45,638 bases of DNA from Paracoccaceae bacterium (GTDB taxonomy: Bacteria > Pseudomonadota > Alphaproteobacteria > Rhodobacterales > Rhodobacteraceae). Below, in pieces: positions 7,265 through 14,911 of the stretch. The stretch spans positions 1 to 45,638 of the forward strand of contig JAIOXV010000006.1 of assembly GCA_021741465.1 (NCBI GenBank), read 5' to 3'. A model generated the notes under the pieces. It was not told the origin of the DNA, did no database searches, and saw nothing but the letters and a program-made list of their open reading frames with translations. Both the position numbers and the translations under genes were made by a program. Every line of letters starts with the position of its first letter. The stretch's first letter is position 1.

Positions 7265-8443
7265 ATGCTGGAAACCCTGAACCCGCAGCCGCAGGACAAG
7301 ATCCTGCAACTGATCGCGATGTTCCGTGACGACCCGCGGACGGACAAGATCGATCTTGGTGTTGGCGTCTACAAAGACGCAACCGGCCTGACCCCGGTCA
7401 TGCGGGCCGTGAAAGCCGCCGAGAAGAAGCTGTGGGAAACGGAAAAGACCAAGACCTATACCGGCCTTGCGGGGGAACCCGCCTTCAACGCCGCCATGGT
7501 CGAGATGATTCTGGGCACGGGTTTTGCCGACCGCGCGGCGTCGATCGCAACGCCCGGTGGCACAGGGGCCATTCGTCAGGCGCTGGAGCTTGTGAAAATG
7601 GCTGCCCCCGACGCAACGGTTTGGCTTTCGGCCCCCACCTGGCCGAACCACCCTTCGATCATCAAATATCTCGGCATGCCGATGGCCGAATACCGCTATT
7701 TTGATGCCGCAACCCGGGGGATCGACTTTGCCGGGCTGATGGAGGATTTGGCCAAGGTGAAAGCGGGTGATGCGGTGCTTTTGCACGGCTGCTGCCACAA
7801 CCCGACCGGCGCGAACCTGACGCTGGAGCAATGGGAAAAAGTGGTTGAACTGCTGGCTGCCAAAGGTGCCGTGCCTTTCGTTGACCTTGCCTATCAAGGC
7901 TTTGGCGACGGGCTGGAAGAAGACGCGGCCGCAACCCGCCTTGTGGCCGCCAAATTCCCCGAAGTGCTGATTGCCGCCTCTTGTTCGAAGAACTTTGGCA
8001 TTTACCGCGAACGCACCGGCGTGTTGATCGCGCTGACCAGCCCCGACCGCAAGGCTGTGGTGCAGGGCAATCTCGCCTTCCTTAACCGGCAAAACTATAG
8101 CTTCCCGCCCGATCACGGCGCGCGGCTTGTGACGATGATCCTGGAAGATGATGCGCTGCGCGCCGATTGGAAGGCGGAACTTGAAGAGGTGCGGCTGAAC
8201 ATGCTGTCCCTGCGCCAGCAGCTTGCCGCCGAGTTGCGCAAGGCGACCAACTCCGACCGTTTCGACTTTGTTGCCAACCACCGCGGCATGTTCAGCCGCC
8301 TTGGTCTGACCGAGGCAGAGGTGAATGTGCTGCGCGAAACCCACGGGATCTATATGGTCGGTGACAGCCGGATCAATATCGCTGGGCTGAACGCCAAGAC
8401 CGTGCCGATTCTGGCCGCGGCCATCGCCTCGGTTGCCGGGTAA
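7265..8443 (+). CDS. tyrB: Aromatic amino acid / aspartate aminotransferase (class I, PLP)
   Basis: 392 residues that look very close to the Paracoccus aromatic aminotransferase: IDLGVGVYKDATG near 30, TYTGLAGEPAF, the LLHGCCHNPTGANLTLEQW block with the Asn that contacts PLP, DLAYQGFGDGLEEDA, and the PLP Schiff-base Lys242 in SCSKNFGIYRERTG. It moves amino groups between aromatic or dicarboxylic amino acids and 2-oxoglutarate. It starts three bases after the sseA stop, so the two are cotranscribed, and the EamA transporter follows after another three bases. Confidence 0.93.
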   Translation: MLETLNPQPQDKILQLIAMFRDDPRTDKIDLGVGVYKDATGLTPVMRAVKAAEKKLWETEKTKTYTGLAGEPAFNAAMVEMILGTGFADRAASIATPGGTGAIRQALELVKMAAPDATVWLSAPTWPNHPSIIKYLGMPMAEYRYFDAATRGIDFAGLMEDLAKVKAGDAVLLHGCCHNPTGANLTLEQWEKVVELLAAKGAVPFVDLAYQGFGDGLEEDAAATRLVAAKFPEVLIAASCSKNFGIYRERTGVLIALTSPDRKAVVQGNLAFLNRQNYSFPPDHGARLVTMILEDDALRADWKAELEEVRLNMLSLRQQLAAELRKATNSDRFDFVANHRGMFSRLGLTEAEVNVLRETHGIYMVGDSRINIAGLNAKTVPILAAAIASVAG

Positions 8444-8446
8444 AGC

Positions 8447-9325
8447 ATGCTCGCCGTCCTGTTGTCGCTGGGGGCGGCGGCTACCTTTTCGCTGTCGGCC
8501 ATGGCCGTTAACGCGGTTGCGGGCCGGGTTGGCGTTTGGCAGCTTGGCCGCTGGCAAATGGGGATTTCCTTTGTTCTGACCGCCGGTGCCGCGACGCTTG
8601 TCGGCGGGTGGGCCAGCGTGCATCCGTGGCAATTCGGGCTGCTTGCCGCCTCGTCCGCCGCGGGCATCATGCTGGCGACCACAACTTATTTGGCCGCCAT
8701 TCACGCCGCCGGTCCGCGTGTTACGGCGCTTTTGTTTTCGCTCGCCTCGCCTTTTGCGGTGGTGGAGGGCTGGCTTTTTCTGGGCGAAAGCCTGAGCGCG
8801 GCGCAGCTTTCCGGCATCGGCCTGATCCTTTTTGGCATTGTGCTGGCCATTCTGGCCGAACATGACCCCCATCCGGACGACAGGCCGACAAAGCCGCTGT
8901 GGATCGGGGTTGTGCTGGGCATCATCACGTCGGTTGGTCAGGCAACCGGCAGCTTGCTGGCGCGCCCCGCGATGGAGGCAGGGGTAGAGCCCTTTACCGC
9001 CATGGCCATTCGCTCGGGGCTCGGCGGGCTGTTCTTTCTGGCGCTCTTGGCCTTTCCCTTTGCCCGCGCAAGCCGCCTGCCTGCCGCGAGCGATCTGCGA
9101 TATGTGTCTCTATCTGCCTTTTTCGGCATGTTTTTGGGCATGTCTTTGATGATGGCCGCGCTGGCCAATGGCGATGTTGGCATCGTCTCGACGCTGACCT
9201 CGACCACGCCGATTCTGATCTTGCCGATGATCTGGTTCACCACCCGGCGCGCGCCGGGTTTGCCCGCATGGATTGGCGCCGGTATCGCGGTTGCGGGCAC
9301 CGCCCTTATCAGTCTTTCGGCCTGA
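8447..9325 (+). CDS. EamA/DMT-family transporter (copy 1)
   Basis: 292 residues with about ten hydrophobic helices in two EamA repeats (roughly 1-140 and 150-290). Typical blocks are VTALLFSLASPFAVVEGWLFLGE at the end of repeat one and VSTLTSTTPILILP near the end of repeat two. DMT proteins export or import small metabolites such as amino acids, sugars or nucleobases; the substrate is not predictable. Being third in a tight sseA-tyrB run, an amino-acid-related solute is a reasonable guess. A strong hairpin terminator lies just downstream. Confidence 0.88.
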   Translation: MLAVLLSLGAAATFSLSAMAVNAVAGRVGVWQLGRWQMGISFVLTAGAATLVGGWASVHPWQFGLLAASSAAGIMLATTTYLAAIHAAGPRVTALLFSLASPFAVVEGWLFLGESLSAAQLSGIGLILFGIVLAILAEHDPHPDDRPTKPLWIGVVLGIITSVGQATGSLLARPAMEAGVEPFTAMAIRSGLGGLFFLALLAFPFARASRLPAASDLRYVSLSAFFGMFLGMSLMMAALANGDVGIVSTLTSTTPILILPMIWFTTRRAPGLPAWIGAGIAVAGTALISLSA

Positions 9326-9333
9326 GCCAACGA

Positions 9334-9360
9334 AAAAGGCCCGCGCAAGGCGGGCCTTTT
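9334..9360. terminator. Bidirectional rho-independent terminator
   Basis: AAAAGGCCCGC (9334-9344) pairs perfectly with GCGGGCCTTTT (9350-9360) around the loop GCAAG. The A run on one side and T run on the other make it work in both directions. It separates the converging EamA gene (end 9325) and amtB (end 9382). Confidence 0.88.
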
Positions 9361-9381
9361 CTTGAAGCTGCCGCCTTTGGA

Positions 9382-10722
9382 TCAGCCGTGATACGCCTGT
9401 TCGCCATGGCTGGTCAGGTCAAGACCCTGGCGTTCGGTATCGGTGTCGACCCGCAGACCGATAACCATATCGACCAGCTTGAAGGCAACAAAGGACACAA
9501 CGGCCGACCACACGACGGTGATGGCAACGCCCTCGATCTGGATCAGAAGCTGCGCGATCATGTCATAGTCGTCGCCCTTGACCCCACCCAGCGCACCTGC
9601 CGAGAACACACCGGTCAGAACCGCACCTATGATGCCGCCAACCCCGTGAACACCAAAGACATCAAGGCTGTCATCATACTTCAGCTTGTTCTTCACAACC
9701 GTCACGAAGAAGTAGCAGACCGCTGCCGCAATCGCGCCAAGGGCGATGCCGCCCATCGGGCCAACCGTTCCACAAGCCGGGGTGATGGCCACAAGACCCG
9801 CCACCATACCCGAAGCTGCCCCGAGCATCGACGCCTTGCCACGCTGGATGCTTTCCAGACCCGACCAGACCAAAGTCGCCGCCGCCGTGGCGATAAAGGT
9901 GTTGATCATCGCCAGCGTCGCGCCGCCATTGGCTTCAAGGTTCGAACCGACGTTGAAGCCAAACCAGCCGACCCACAGCATGGATGCGCCGATCATCGTC
10001 ATCACCATCGAATGCGGTGCCATGTTTTCCTTGCCATAGCCGACGCGCTTGCCGATCACGATACATCCGACCAGCGCCGCGATACCGGCATTGATGTGCA
10101 CCACCGTGCCGCCAGCAAAGTCGATCGCGCCTTTGGCAAAGAGATAGCCGCTTGCGTCCCAGACCATGTGGGCGATGGGGAAGTAGGAAAAGGTCACCCA
10201 CAGCAGCGAAAAGGCCAGAACGGCGCTGAACTTCACCCGCTCGGCAAAGGCGCCGATGGTCAGCGCAGGGGTGATGGCGGCAAAGGTCATCTGGAACACG
10301 ATGAACAGGTATTCCGGGATGACATAGCCCGCCGAGAAGGTGGCCGCCATGCTGTCCGCCGTAACGCCTGACAAGAAGAGTTTTGAGGTACCGCCCCAGA
10401 ATGGGCTGGTCGACCCGCCGAAGGTGACGGAATAGCCATAGACCACCCAAACCACCATCATCAGGCAGGCGATGATCGTGGTTTGCATCAGGATCGACAG
10501 CATGTTCTTGCTGCGCACCAGACCGCCGTAGAACAGGGCAAGTCCGGGCAGGGTCATGAACAGCACCAGCACGGACGAAATCATCATCCAGCTGACATCG
10601 CCCTTGTCCATGATGGGCGCTGCCGCGTCGACGACGGCGGCGGCGGTTTCGGTGGTGGCTTCTTGCGCCAACGCGGGCAGGGCCGCGAACAGGGAAGCCG
10701 TGGAAAGCATAAGTTTCTTCAT
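9382..10722 (-). CDS. amtB: Ammonium transporter
   Basis: 446 residues from the ATG at 10722, preceded by AAGGGGGAAAAGG. An open frame reaching back to 10893 only reads through glnK and is not used. A signal peptide (MKKLMLSTASLFAALPALAQ) is followed by a family-typical eleven-helix Amt body: GLALFYGGLVRSKN near 63, FAGGTVVHINAG in the middle (conserved His of the pore) and DVFGVHGVGGIIGAVLTG (second pore His). It conducts ammonia/ammonium across the inner membrane and is blocked by GlnK when nitrogen is plentiful. glnK lies 13 bases upstream in the same operon, the standard arrangement. Confidence 0.96.
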   Translation of the reverse strand: MKKLMLSTASLFAALPALAQEATTETAAAVVDAAAPIMDKGDVSWMMISSVLVLFMTLPGLALFYGGLVRSKNMLSILMQTTIIACLMMVVWVVYGYSVTFGGSTSPFWGGTSKLFLSGVTADSMAATFSAGYVIPEYLFIVFQMTFAAITPALTIGAFAERVKFSAVLAFSLLWVTFSYFPIAHMVWDASGYLFAKGAIDFAGGTVVHINAGIAALVGCIVIGKRVGYGKENMAPHSMVMTMIGASMLWVGWFGFNVGSNLEANGGATLAMINTFIATAAATLVWSGLESIQRGKASMLGAASGMVAGLVAITPACGTVGPMGGIALGAIAAAVCYFFVTVVKNKLKYDDSLDVFGVHGVGGIIGAVLTGVFSAGALGGVKGDDYDMIAQLLIQIEGVAITVVWSAVVSFVAFKLVDMVIGLRVDTDTERQGLDLTSHGEQAYHG

Positions 10723-10735
10723 CGCCTTTTCCCCC

Positions 10736-11074
10736 TTAAAGCGCATCATCGTCGGCTTCGCCGGTGCGCACGCGCAGGGCTTTGGCCACATCGAGAACGA
10801 AAATCTTGCCGTCGCCGATCTTGCCGGTCCGGGCGGTGTTGGTGATGGTGTCCACCACGGTTTCGGCCATGCTGTCCGCGACCACGATTTCAAGCCGCAT
10901 CTTCGGCACGAAATTCACGGCATATTCAGCGCCGCGGTAAATCTCGGTATGGCCAGATTGCGCGCCAAACCCCTTGATTTCCGTCACCATCATCCCCCGA
11001 ACGCCAATCGCGGTGAGCGCCTCGCGCACCTCGTCCAGCTTGTAAGGCTTGATGGCGGCAATGATCATCTTCAT
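10736..11074 (-). CDS. glnK: Nitrogen regulatory protein P-II (GlnK)
   Basis: 112 residues, the full P-II length. The T-loop carries Tyr51 in EIYRGAEYAVNF, the site of uridylylation by GlnD. The second signature TGKIGDGKIFV is near residue 83-93. It binds ATP/ADP and 2-oxoglutarate and controls AmtB, NtrB and GlnE. A strong AAAGGGGTGCGAC ribosome site precedes the ATG. Pairing with amtB identifies it as GlnK rather than GlnB. The operon is expected to answer to nitrogen status; a palindromic site lies about 150 bases upstream (11221-11239). Confidence 0.96.
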   Translation of the reverse strand: MKMIIAAIKPYKLDEVREALTAIGVRGMMVTEIKGFGAQSGHTEIYRGAEYAVNFVPKMRLEIVVADSMAETVVDTITNTARTGKIGDGKIFVLDVAKALRVRTGEADDDAL

Positions 11075-11220
11075 GTCGCACCCCTTTATCCTTGTCCCCG
11101 ACCCAAAGGCGGGCCGCTGAGGAAATCAGGCGGCCTTCGCAGGTGCAGCACAAGTTTGCCGCGCGGCAGAATCGGCTGAGAAGGGTGATTTGGCGGCATC
11201 TGCTGCATAAATTTGCGCCA

Positions 11221-11239
11221 TTGCCTGAATATTAGGCAA
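11221..11239. promoter_or_regulatory. Imperfect palindrome between glnK and the PBP gene
   Basis: TTGCCT (11221-11226) and AGGCAA (11234-11239) form an inverted repeat with an A/T-rich seven-base spacer (GAATATT). It sits in the 262-base divergent gap, about 150 bases upstream of glnK and about 100 upstream of the penicillin-binding-protein gene. Spacing and symmetry fit a dimeric regulator such as NtrC, whose enteric sites also have two arms around an A/T-rich centre, but the match is not exact. No clear sigma-54 element was found. Confidence 0.4.
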
Positions 11240-11336
11240 CAAGCATAGGCGAATCATCGCCCGCGACCCTTCGCAAACCCCGCCAAAGCCGTTAAGGTGG
11301 CCAATAACAAGATCACGCAAGACGGGTCGGCAAGGC

Positions 11337-13514
11337 ATGGCGGGAACAGGCAAAGGGCAACGCCCCATGGTGGCGGACAGGCGCTATGGCGCGCCCAAAA
11401 CCACACGCAAGCCGACCAGCGCCCCGCCCCCGCCACGCAAGCGCCGCACGCCCAGGCCAAAGCGTCGGGGTGGGCTGATCTCACGGTTTTTCGGGTTCAT
11501 CTGGCGGCTGATCTTCGGGATCATCTGGCGCATCACCGCCGTAACCGCGCTGATCTTTGCTGGCATCGTCTTTTACTTTTATGCTCAGCTGCCCCCCGTC
11601 AACGATCTACTTGATGGCCGCGCCCGTGGTTCGGTCACGCTGCTAGACCGCAATGATCGGGTCTTTGCCTGGCGCGGCGAAACCTTTGGCGGGCAGATCA
11701 CCGCCAACAACGTTTCGCCCTATCTTCTGAATGCGGTCGTCGCGACCGAGGACAAGCGGTTCTATCGACATTTCGGCGTTTCCCCGCGCGGCATCGCCAG
11801 CGCGGTGCGCATCAACCTTGCCGAAGGCCGGGGGCCGCTTTCGGGGAATGGCGGTTCAACCATAACCCAGCAGGTTGCAAAACTGCTGTGCCTTGGCGTC
11901 GCCTATGACCAGGCAAAGTGGAAATCGGAAGCCGCATACGAAGAAGATTGCCGGTCAGGTGGTGTGGCGCGCAAGCTGAAGGAACTGCCCTTCGCCGTGG
12001 CGATGGAGGTGAAATACACCAAGGAAGAGATCCTGACGATCTACTTCAACCGGGCCTATCTTGGGGCGGGGGCGCGCGGGTTTGAAGCCGCGGCCCAACG
12101 CTATTTCGGCATTTCCGCAAATGCCGTGAACCCGGCCCAAGCCGCCATGCTGGCCGGGCTTTTGAAGGCGCCCTCGCGCTATGCGCCGACAAACAACCTT
12201 GGCCGGGCACAAGACCGGGCCAATATCATCATCGGGTTGATGGAAGAGCAGGGCTATCTGTCTGCGGCCGAGGCGAATGAAGCCCGCGCCAACCCCGCAC
12301 AGCTTTCCACAGCCGCGCAAACCAAATCGGGCGGGTTCTTTGCCGATTGGGTGATGGAAACCGCGCCATCCTTCCTGACCTCTGAAACCATGGAAGACGT
12401 GGTCATCCGCACAACGCTTGATACCATAATGCAAAAGCGGGCCGAAGAGGGCCTTGCCTGGGTCTTCGAAAACAAGGTCAAGGAAGGGTCAAACGCACAG
12501 GCCGCGATTTTGGTGATGAGCGCGGACGGTGCCGTGCGCGCCATGGTCGGGGGCCGCAAGATAGAGGCGGCAGGCAGTTTCAACCGCGCGACGCAGGCTT
12601 TGCGGCAGACCGGGTCTTCCTTCAAACCCTTTGTCTATGCCGCAGCGCTTGACCAAGGCTGGAGCCCGATGGACTTTGTCGAAGACACGCCTTTGACCAT
12701 GAATATTCCCGGCTCTGGCCCATGGACGCCAAAGAACTATGACGGGGAATTCAAGGGCCTCATCACGCTGACACAGGCGCTGGCCGAAAGCCGCAACATT
12801 CCGGCGGTGCGCGTGTCCGAAGCGGCGGGCCGCGAAAACGTTCGCAACATCGCGGCCGATTTCGGCATCGCCTCTGACATGGCGGCAGGTCCGGCACTGG
12901 CGCTGGGGGCCAGTGAATCAACCCTGATCGAGATGACAGGTGCCTATGCGGGCATTCTGAACGGCGGCTCGTCGGTTTCGCCTTATGGCATCCGCATTCT
13001 GGAAGTGCCCGGCAATGAAGAGCTGAACATGTTCACCGAAACCGGCATTGGCGAACGGGTGATAAGCGAAGAGGCCGCCCAAAACCTGATCTACATGATG
13101 GCGCAGGTTGTGAATGACGGTACCGGCCGCCGCGCGGCGCTGGATGGGCGCCCGGCAGCGGGCAAAACCGGCACAACCTCGGCCGGGCGCGATGCGTGGT
13201 TCATCGGGTTTACCGCCGATTATGTCGCCGGCGTCTGGATGGGCAATGACGATAACACGCCCTTGAAAGGGGTCACGGGCGGCGGGCTGCCCGCTGAAAT
13301 CTGGCATGAGGTGATGACGCGGATCCACGAAGGCCTGCCTGTTACCGAATTGCCGATGCGGGTGCCTTCCCCCCGAGATGCCCCGGCACAAGGTGGGCTG
13401 TTCCAAAGCCCGGATACTTCACTTGGCGGTGGCGCGCGCATCGGCGGCGGCCAGACCACCGCCCCCACCAGCGAGGACGATGTGTTAGAAAAGCTGTTGC
13501 AGGAACTCCGTTAG
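11337..13514 (+). CDS. Class A penicillin-binding protein (PBP1A-type, transglycosylase/transpeptidase)
   Basis: 725 residues. A basic, proline-rich cytoplasmic tail (1-46) precedes a membrane anchor (about 62-84). The GT51 glycosyltransferase domain has TEDKRFYRHFG with catalytic Glu138 and GGSTITQQVAK at 172-182. The transpeptidase has SSFK (Ser427 to Lys430), SRN (485-487) and KTGT (610-613). It polymerises lipid II and cross-links peptidoglycan in the periplasm. Between AKLL and RKLKELPFA an insertion at about 185-210 carries two cysteines (C185, C205) not usual at this place. An internal ATG at 11367 is another possible start, with AAAGGG upstream. It stands alone, divergent from glnK. 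Confidence 0.95.
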   Translation: MAGTGKGQRPMVADRRYGAPKTTRKPTSAPPPPRKRRTPRPKRRGGLISRFFGFIWRLIFGIIWRITAVTALIFAGIVFYFYAQLPPVNDLLDGRARGSVTLLDRNDRVFAWRGETFGGQITANNVSPYLLNAVVATEDKRFYRHFGVSPRGIASAVRINLAEGRGPLSGNGGSTITQQVAKLLCLGVAYDQAKWKSEAAYEEDCRSGGVARKLKELPFAVAMEVKYTKEEILTIYFNRAYLGAGARGFEAAAQRYFGISANAVNPAQAAMLAGLLKAPSRYAPTNNLGRAQDRANIIIGLMEEQGYLSAAEANEARANPAQLSTAAQTKSGGFFADWVMETAPSFLTSETMEDVVIRTTLDTIMQKRAEEGLAWVFENKVKEGSNAQAAILVMSADGAVRAMVGGRKIEAAGSFNRATQALRQTGSSFKPFVYAAALDQGWSPMDFVEDTPLTMNIPGSGPWTPKNYDGEFKGLITLTQALAESRNIPAVRVSEAAGRENVRNIAADFGIASDMAAGPALALGASESTLIEMTGAYAGILNGGSSVSPYGIRILEVPGNEELNMFTETGIGERVISEEAAQNLIYMMAQVVNDGTGRRAALDGRPAAGKTGTTSAGRDAWFIGFTADYVAGVWMGNDDNTPLKGVTGGGLPAEIWHEVMTRIHEGLPVTELPMRVPSPRDAPAQGGLFQSPDTSLGGGARIGGGQTTAPTSEDDVLEKLLQELR

Positions 13515-13542
13515 GGCCGGTTGGCTTCCGTCGCGGCGCAGC

Positions 13543-14418
13543 TTAGGCGGCAGATGTTCTTAACCGTGCCATTTGAACCGCAAGAATTCCCAAAGCCGCA
13601 ATTGCCACGCCCGCCATATCAAGGCGACTGACAGTTTCATCCAAGAGAACGGCCGCAATCAGCACGCCGAAGAACGGGTTAAGAAAGTGGAAGGCCGAGG
13701 CTTTGACCGCGCCAACCCTGCCGACCAAGTGAAACCAGATCACCGTGGCCACAAGGCCCGGCACCACAATCTGATAGGCAAAGGCCGCCAGAAGACGCCA
13801 GGTGAGCGTGATGGCAAAGGGTTCCACGGCCAAAGCCACAAGCGCCAGCGCCGCCGAACCGACCAGCATCTGCAGGCCCACAACCATCAAAAGGTTGCCC
13901 CCCGCACTCGCGCCACGCACCGTCAACGTCGCCACCGCAAGCGCGGTTGCCCCGACAACGCAAAGCAGAACCGAACTTGGGTCCGCGCCTGACTGAAGGC
14001 GGCTGCCCATGACAAGCGCCACACCGGCAAAGCCCGCAAACATTCCGCCAATGCCAAGCGGTGCCAAACGCTCTCCGCGAAACGCCCATCCCAAAGCCGC
14101 CACGATCAAAGGCATCGCCGACGCGATGATGGAGGCCAACGACGCCTCGATCTGCTGCATCGCGACGAAGAACAGGCCAAGATAAAGCGCGTTTTGACAA
14201 AGACCAAAAATCACCACCGCGCGCGCCTGCGCAGGCCCAAGCCGCCAGCTTTGCCCCAATGCGCGCGCGACGCCAATCGCCAACCCGCCCGAGATCATGA
14301 ACCTTAGCGCCAGCGCCCAAAGAGGCGGCGCGTCCAGCAGGATGATCCGCGCCGAGGCAAAGGCCGATGACCACATCACCGCGAAGGCCAGTCCCAAAGC
14401 TATGGCACGAATATCCAA
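13543..14418 (-). CDS. EamA/DMT-family transporter (copy 2)
   Basis: 291 residues, about ten hydrophobic helices in two EamA repeats. Blocks include FAVMWSSAFASARIIL at the start, GLCQNALYLGLFFVAMQQIEASLASIIASAMPLIVAALGWAF-type helices ending repeat one, and GAVKASAFHFLNPFFGVLIAAVLLDE ending repeat two. The last block is typical of the RhaT/YdcZ-like exporter branch. Substrate unknown. It converges on the PBP gene and is followed upstream (on its strand) by the hup terminator, so it has its own transcript. Confidence 0.88.
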   Translation of the reverse strand: MDIRAIALGLAFAVMWSSAFASARIILLDAPPLWALALRFMISGGLAIGVARALGQSWRLGPAQARAVVIFGLCQNALYLGLFFVAMQQIEASLASIIASAMPLIVAALGWAFRGERLAPLGIGGMFAGFAGVALVMGSRLQSGADPSSVLLCVVGATALAVATLTVRGASAGGNLLMVVGLQMLVGSAALALVALAVEPFAITLTWRLLAAFAYQIVVPGLVATVIWFHLVGRVGAVKASAFHFLNPFFGVLIAAVLLDETVSRLDMAGVAIAALGILAVQMARLRTSAA

Positions 14419-14436
14419 CTGACCCTCCTCCAGCGA

Positions 14437-14462
14437 AAAGGGCCGCCCGAAGACGACCCTTT
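14437..14462 (-). terminator. Rho-independent terminator of the HU gene
   Basis: On the minus strand AAAGGGTCG (14462-14454) pairs with CGGCCCTTT (14445-14437) with one G-T pair, around the loop TCTTCGGG, and a T run follows. It lies 23 bases downstream of the hup stop codon. Confidence 0.75.
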
Positions 14463-14485
14463 CCCCATTCCGTCAAAGACGCAAA

Positions 14486-14773
14486 TCAGGCGTTGACGCT
14501 GTCTTTCAGCGCCTTGGCGATCGAGAATTTCACCTGCTTGTCAGCGGCTTTCTTGACCATTTCATTGGTGGCCGGATTGCGGACCATACGCTCAGCGCGC
14601 TCACGGCAGACAACCTTGCCAAGACCCGGAAGCGTAACCGAACCACCCGCCGCAACTTCCTTCGCGACAACAGCGGCAATAGCGTCAAGCGCTGCGCCAG
14701 CGGTTTTCTTGTCGGCACCCATCGCATCAGCAAGTGCAGCCAACAGTTGGGTTTTGGTCATCGGTTTGGTCAT
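14486..14773 (-). CDS. hup: HU-family DNA-binding protein
   Basis: 95 residues of the histone-like HU/IHF family. The dimerisation helices cover about 7-45, GSVTLPGLGKVVCRERAERM forms the saddle, and the beta arm carries RNPATNE with the DNA-intercalating Pro. The last helix ends LKDSVNA. A short MTKP extension precedes the usual start. HU bends and compacts DNA without strong sequence preference. An AGAGGAATG ribosome site fits the ATG at 14773. A single gene with its own leader and terminator. No IHF-specific features (ihfA/ihfB) are seen. Confidence 0.95.
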   Translation of the reverse strand: MTKPMTKTQLLAALADAMGADKKTAGAALDAIAAVVAKEVAAGGSVTLPGLGKVVCRERAERMVRNPATNEMVKKAADKQVKFSIAKALKDSVNA

Positions 14774-14794
14774 TTTGACATTCCTCTGTTAGGG

Positions 14795-14810
14795 CCGGAT
14801 CCGTATCCGG
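14795..14810. promoter_or_regulatory. Inverted repeat in the hup 5' leader
   Basis: CCGGAT (14795-14800) and ATCCGG (14805-14810) surround CCGT. It lies about 22 bases before the hup start codon, beside a possible -10 (TATATC on the minus strand at about 14812-14817). It could be a stabilising stem at the mRNA 5' end or an operator. No further support. Confidence 0.35.
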
Positions 14811-14911
14811 TGATATACTGCCTTACGGCGACGATTTGGCTTCCCATGTTTTAAGCCAGTTGTGCAAGAGGTTTTTCCTTGGATTTTACGCTTTTTGCCG
14901 TTCGCGAAGCG

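Noticed and set aside
7136-8872. A 578-codon open frame on the minus strand opposite tyrB and the EamA gene.
   Set aside because: It is the antisense shadow of clear genes. Its translation is rich in Gln, His, Arg and Gly with no domain, and GC-rich codon bias commonly leaves such frames open.
8899-10371. A 490-codon open frame on the plus strand over the EamA end and amtB.
   Set aside because: It runs through a strong bidirectional terminator and antisense to amtB, and has an Arg/His/Asp-rich composition without any known motif.
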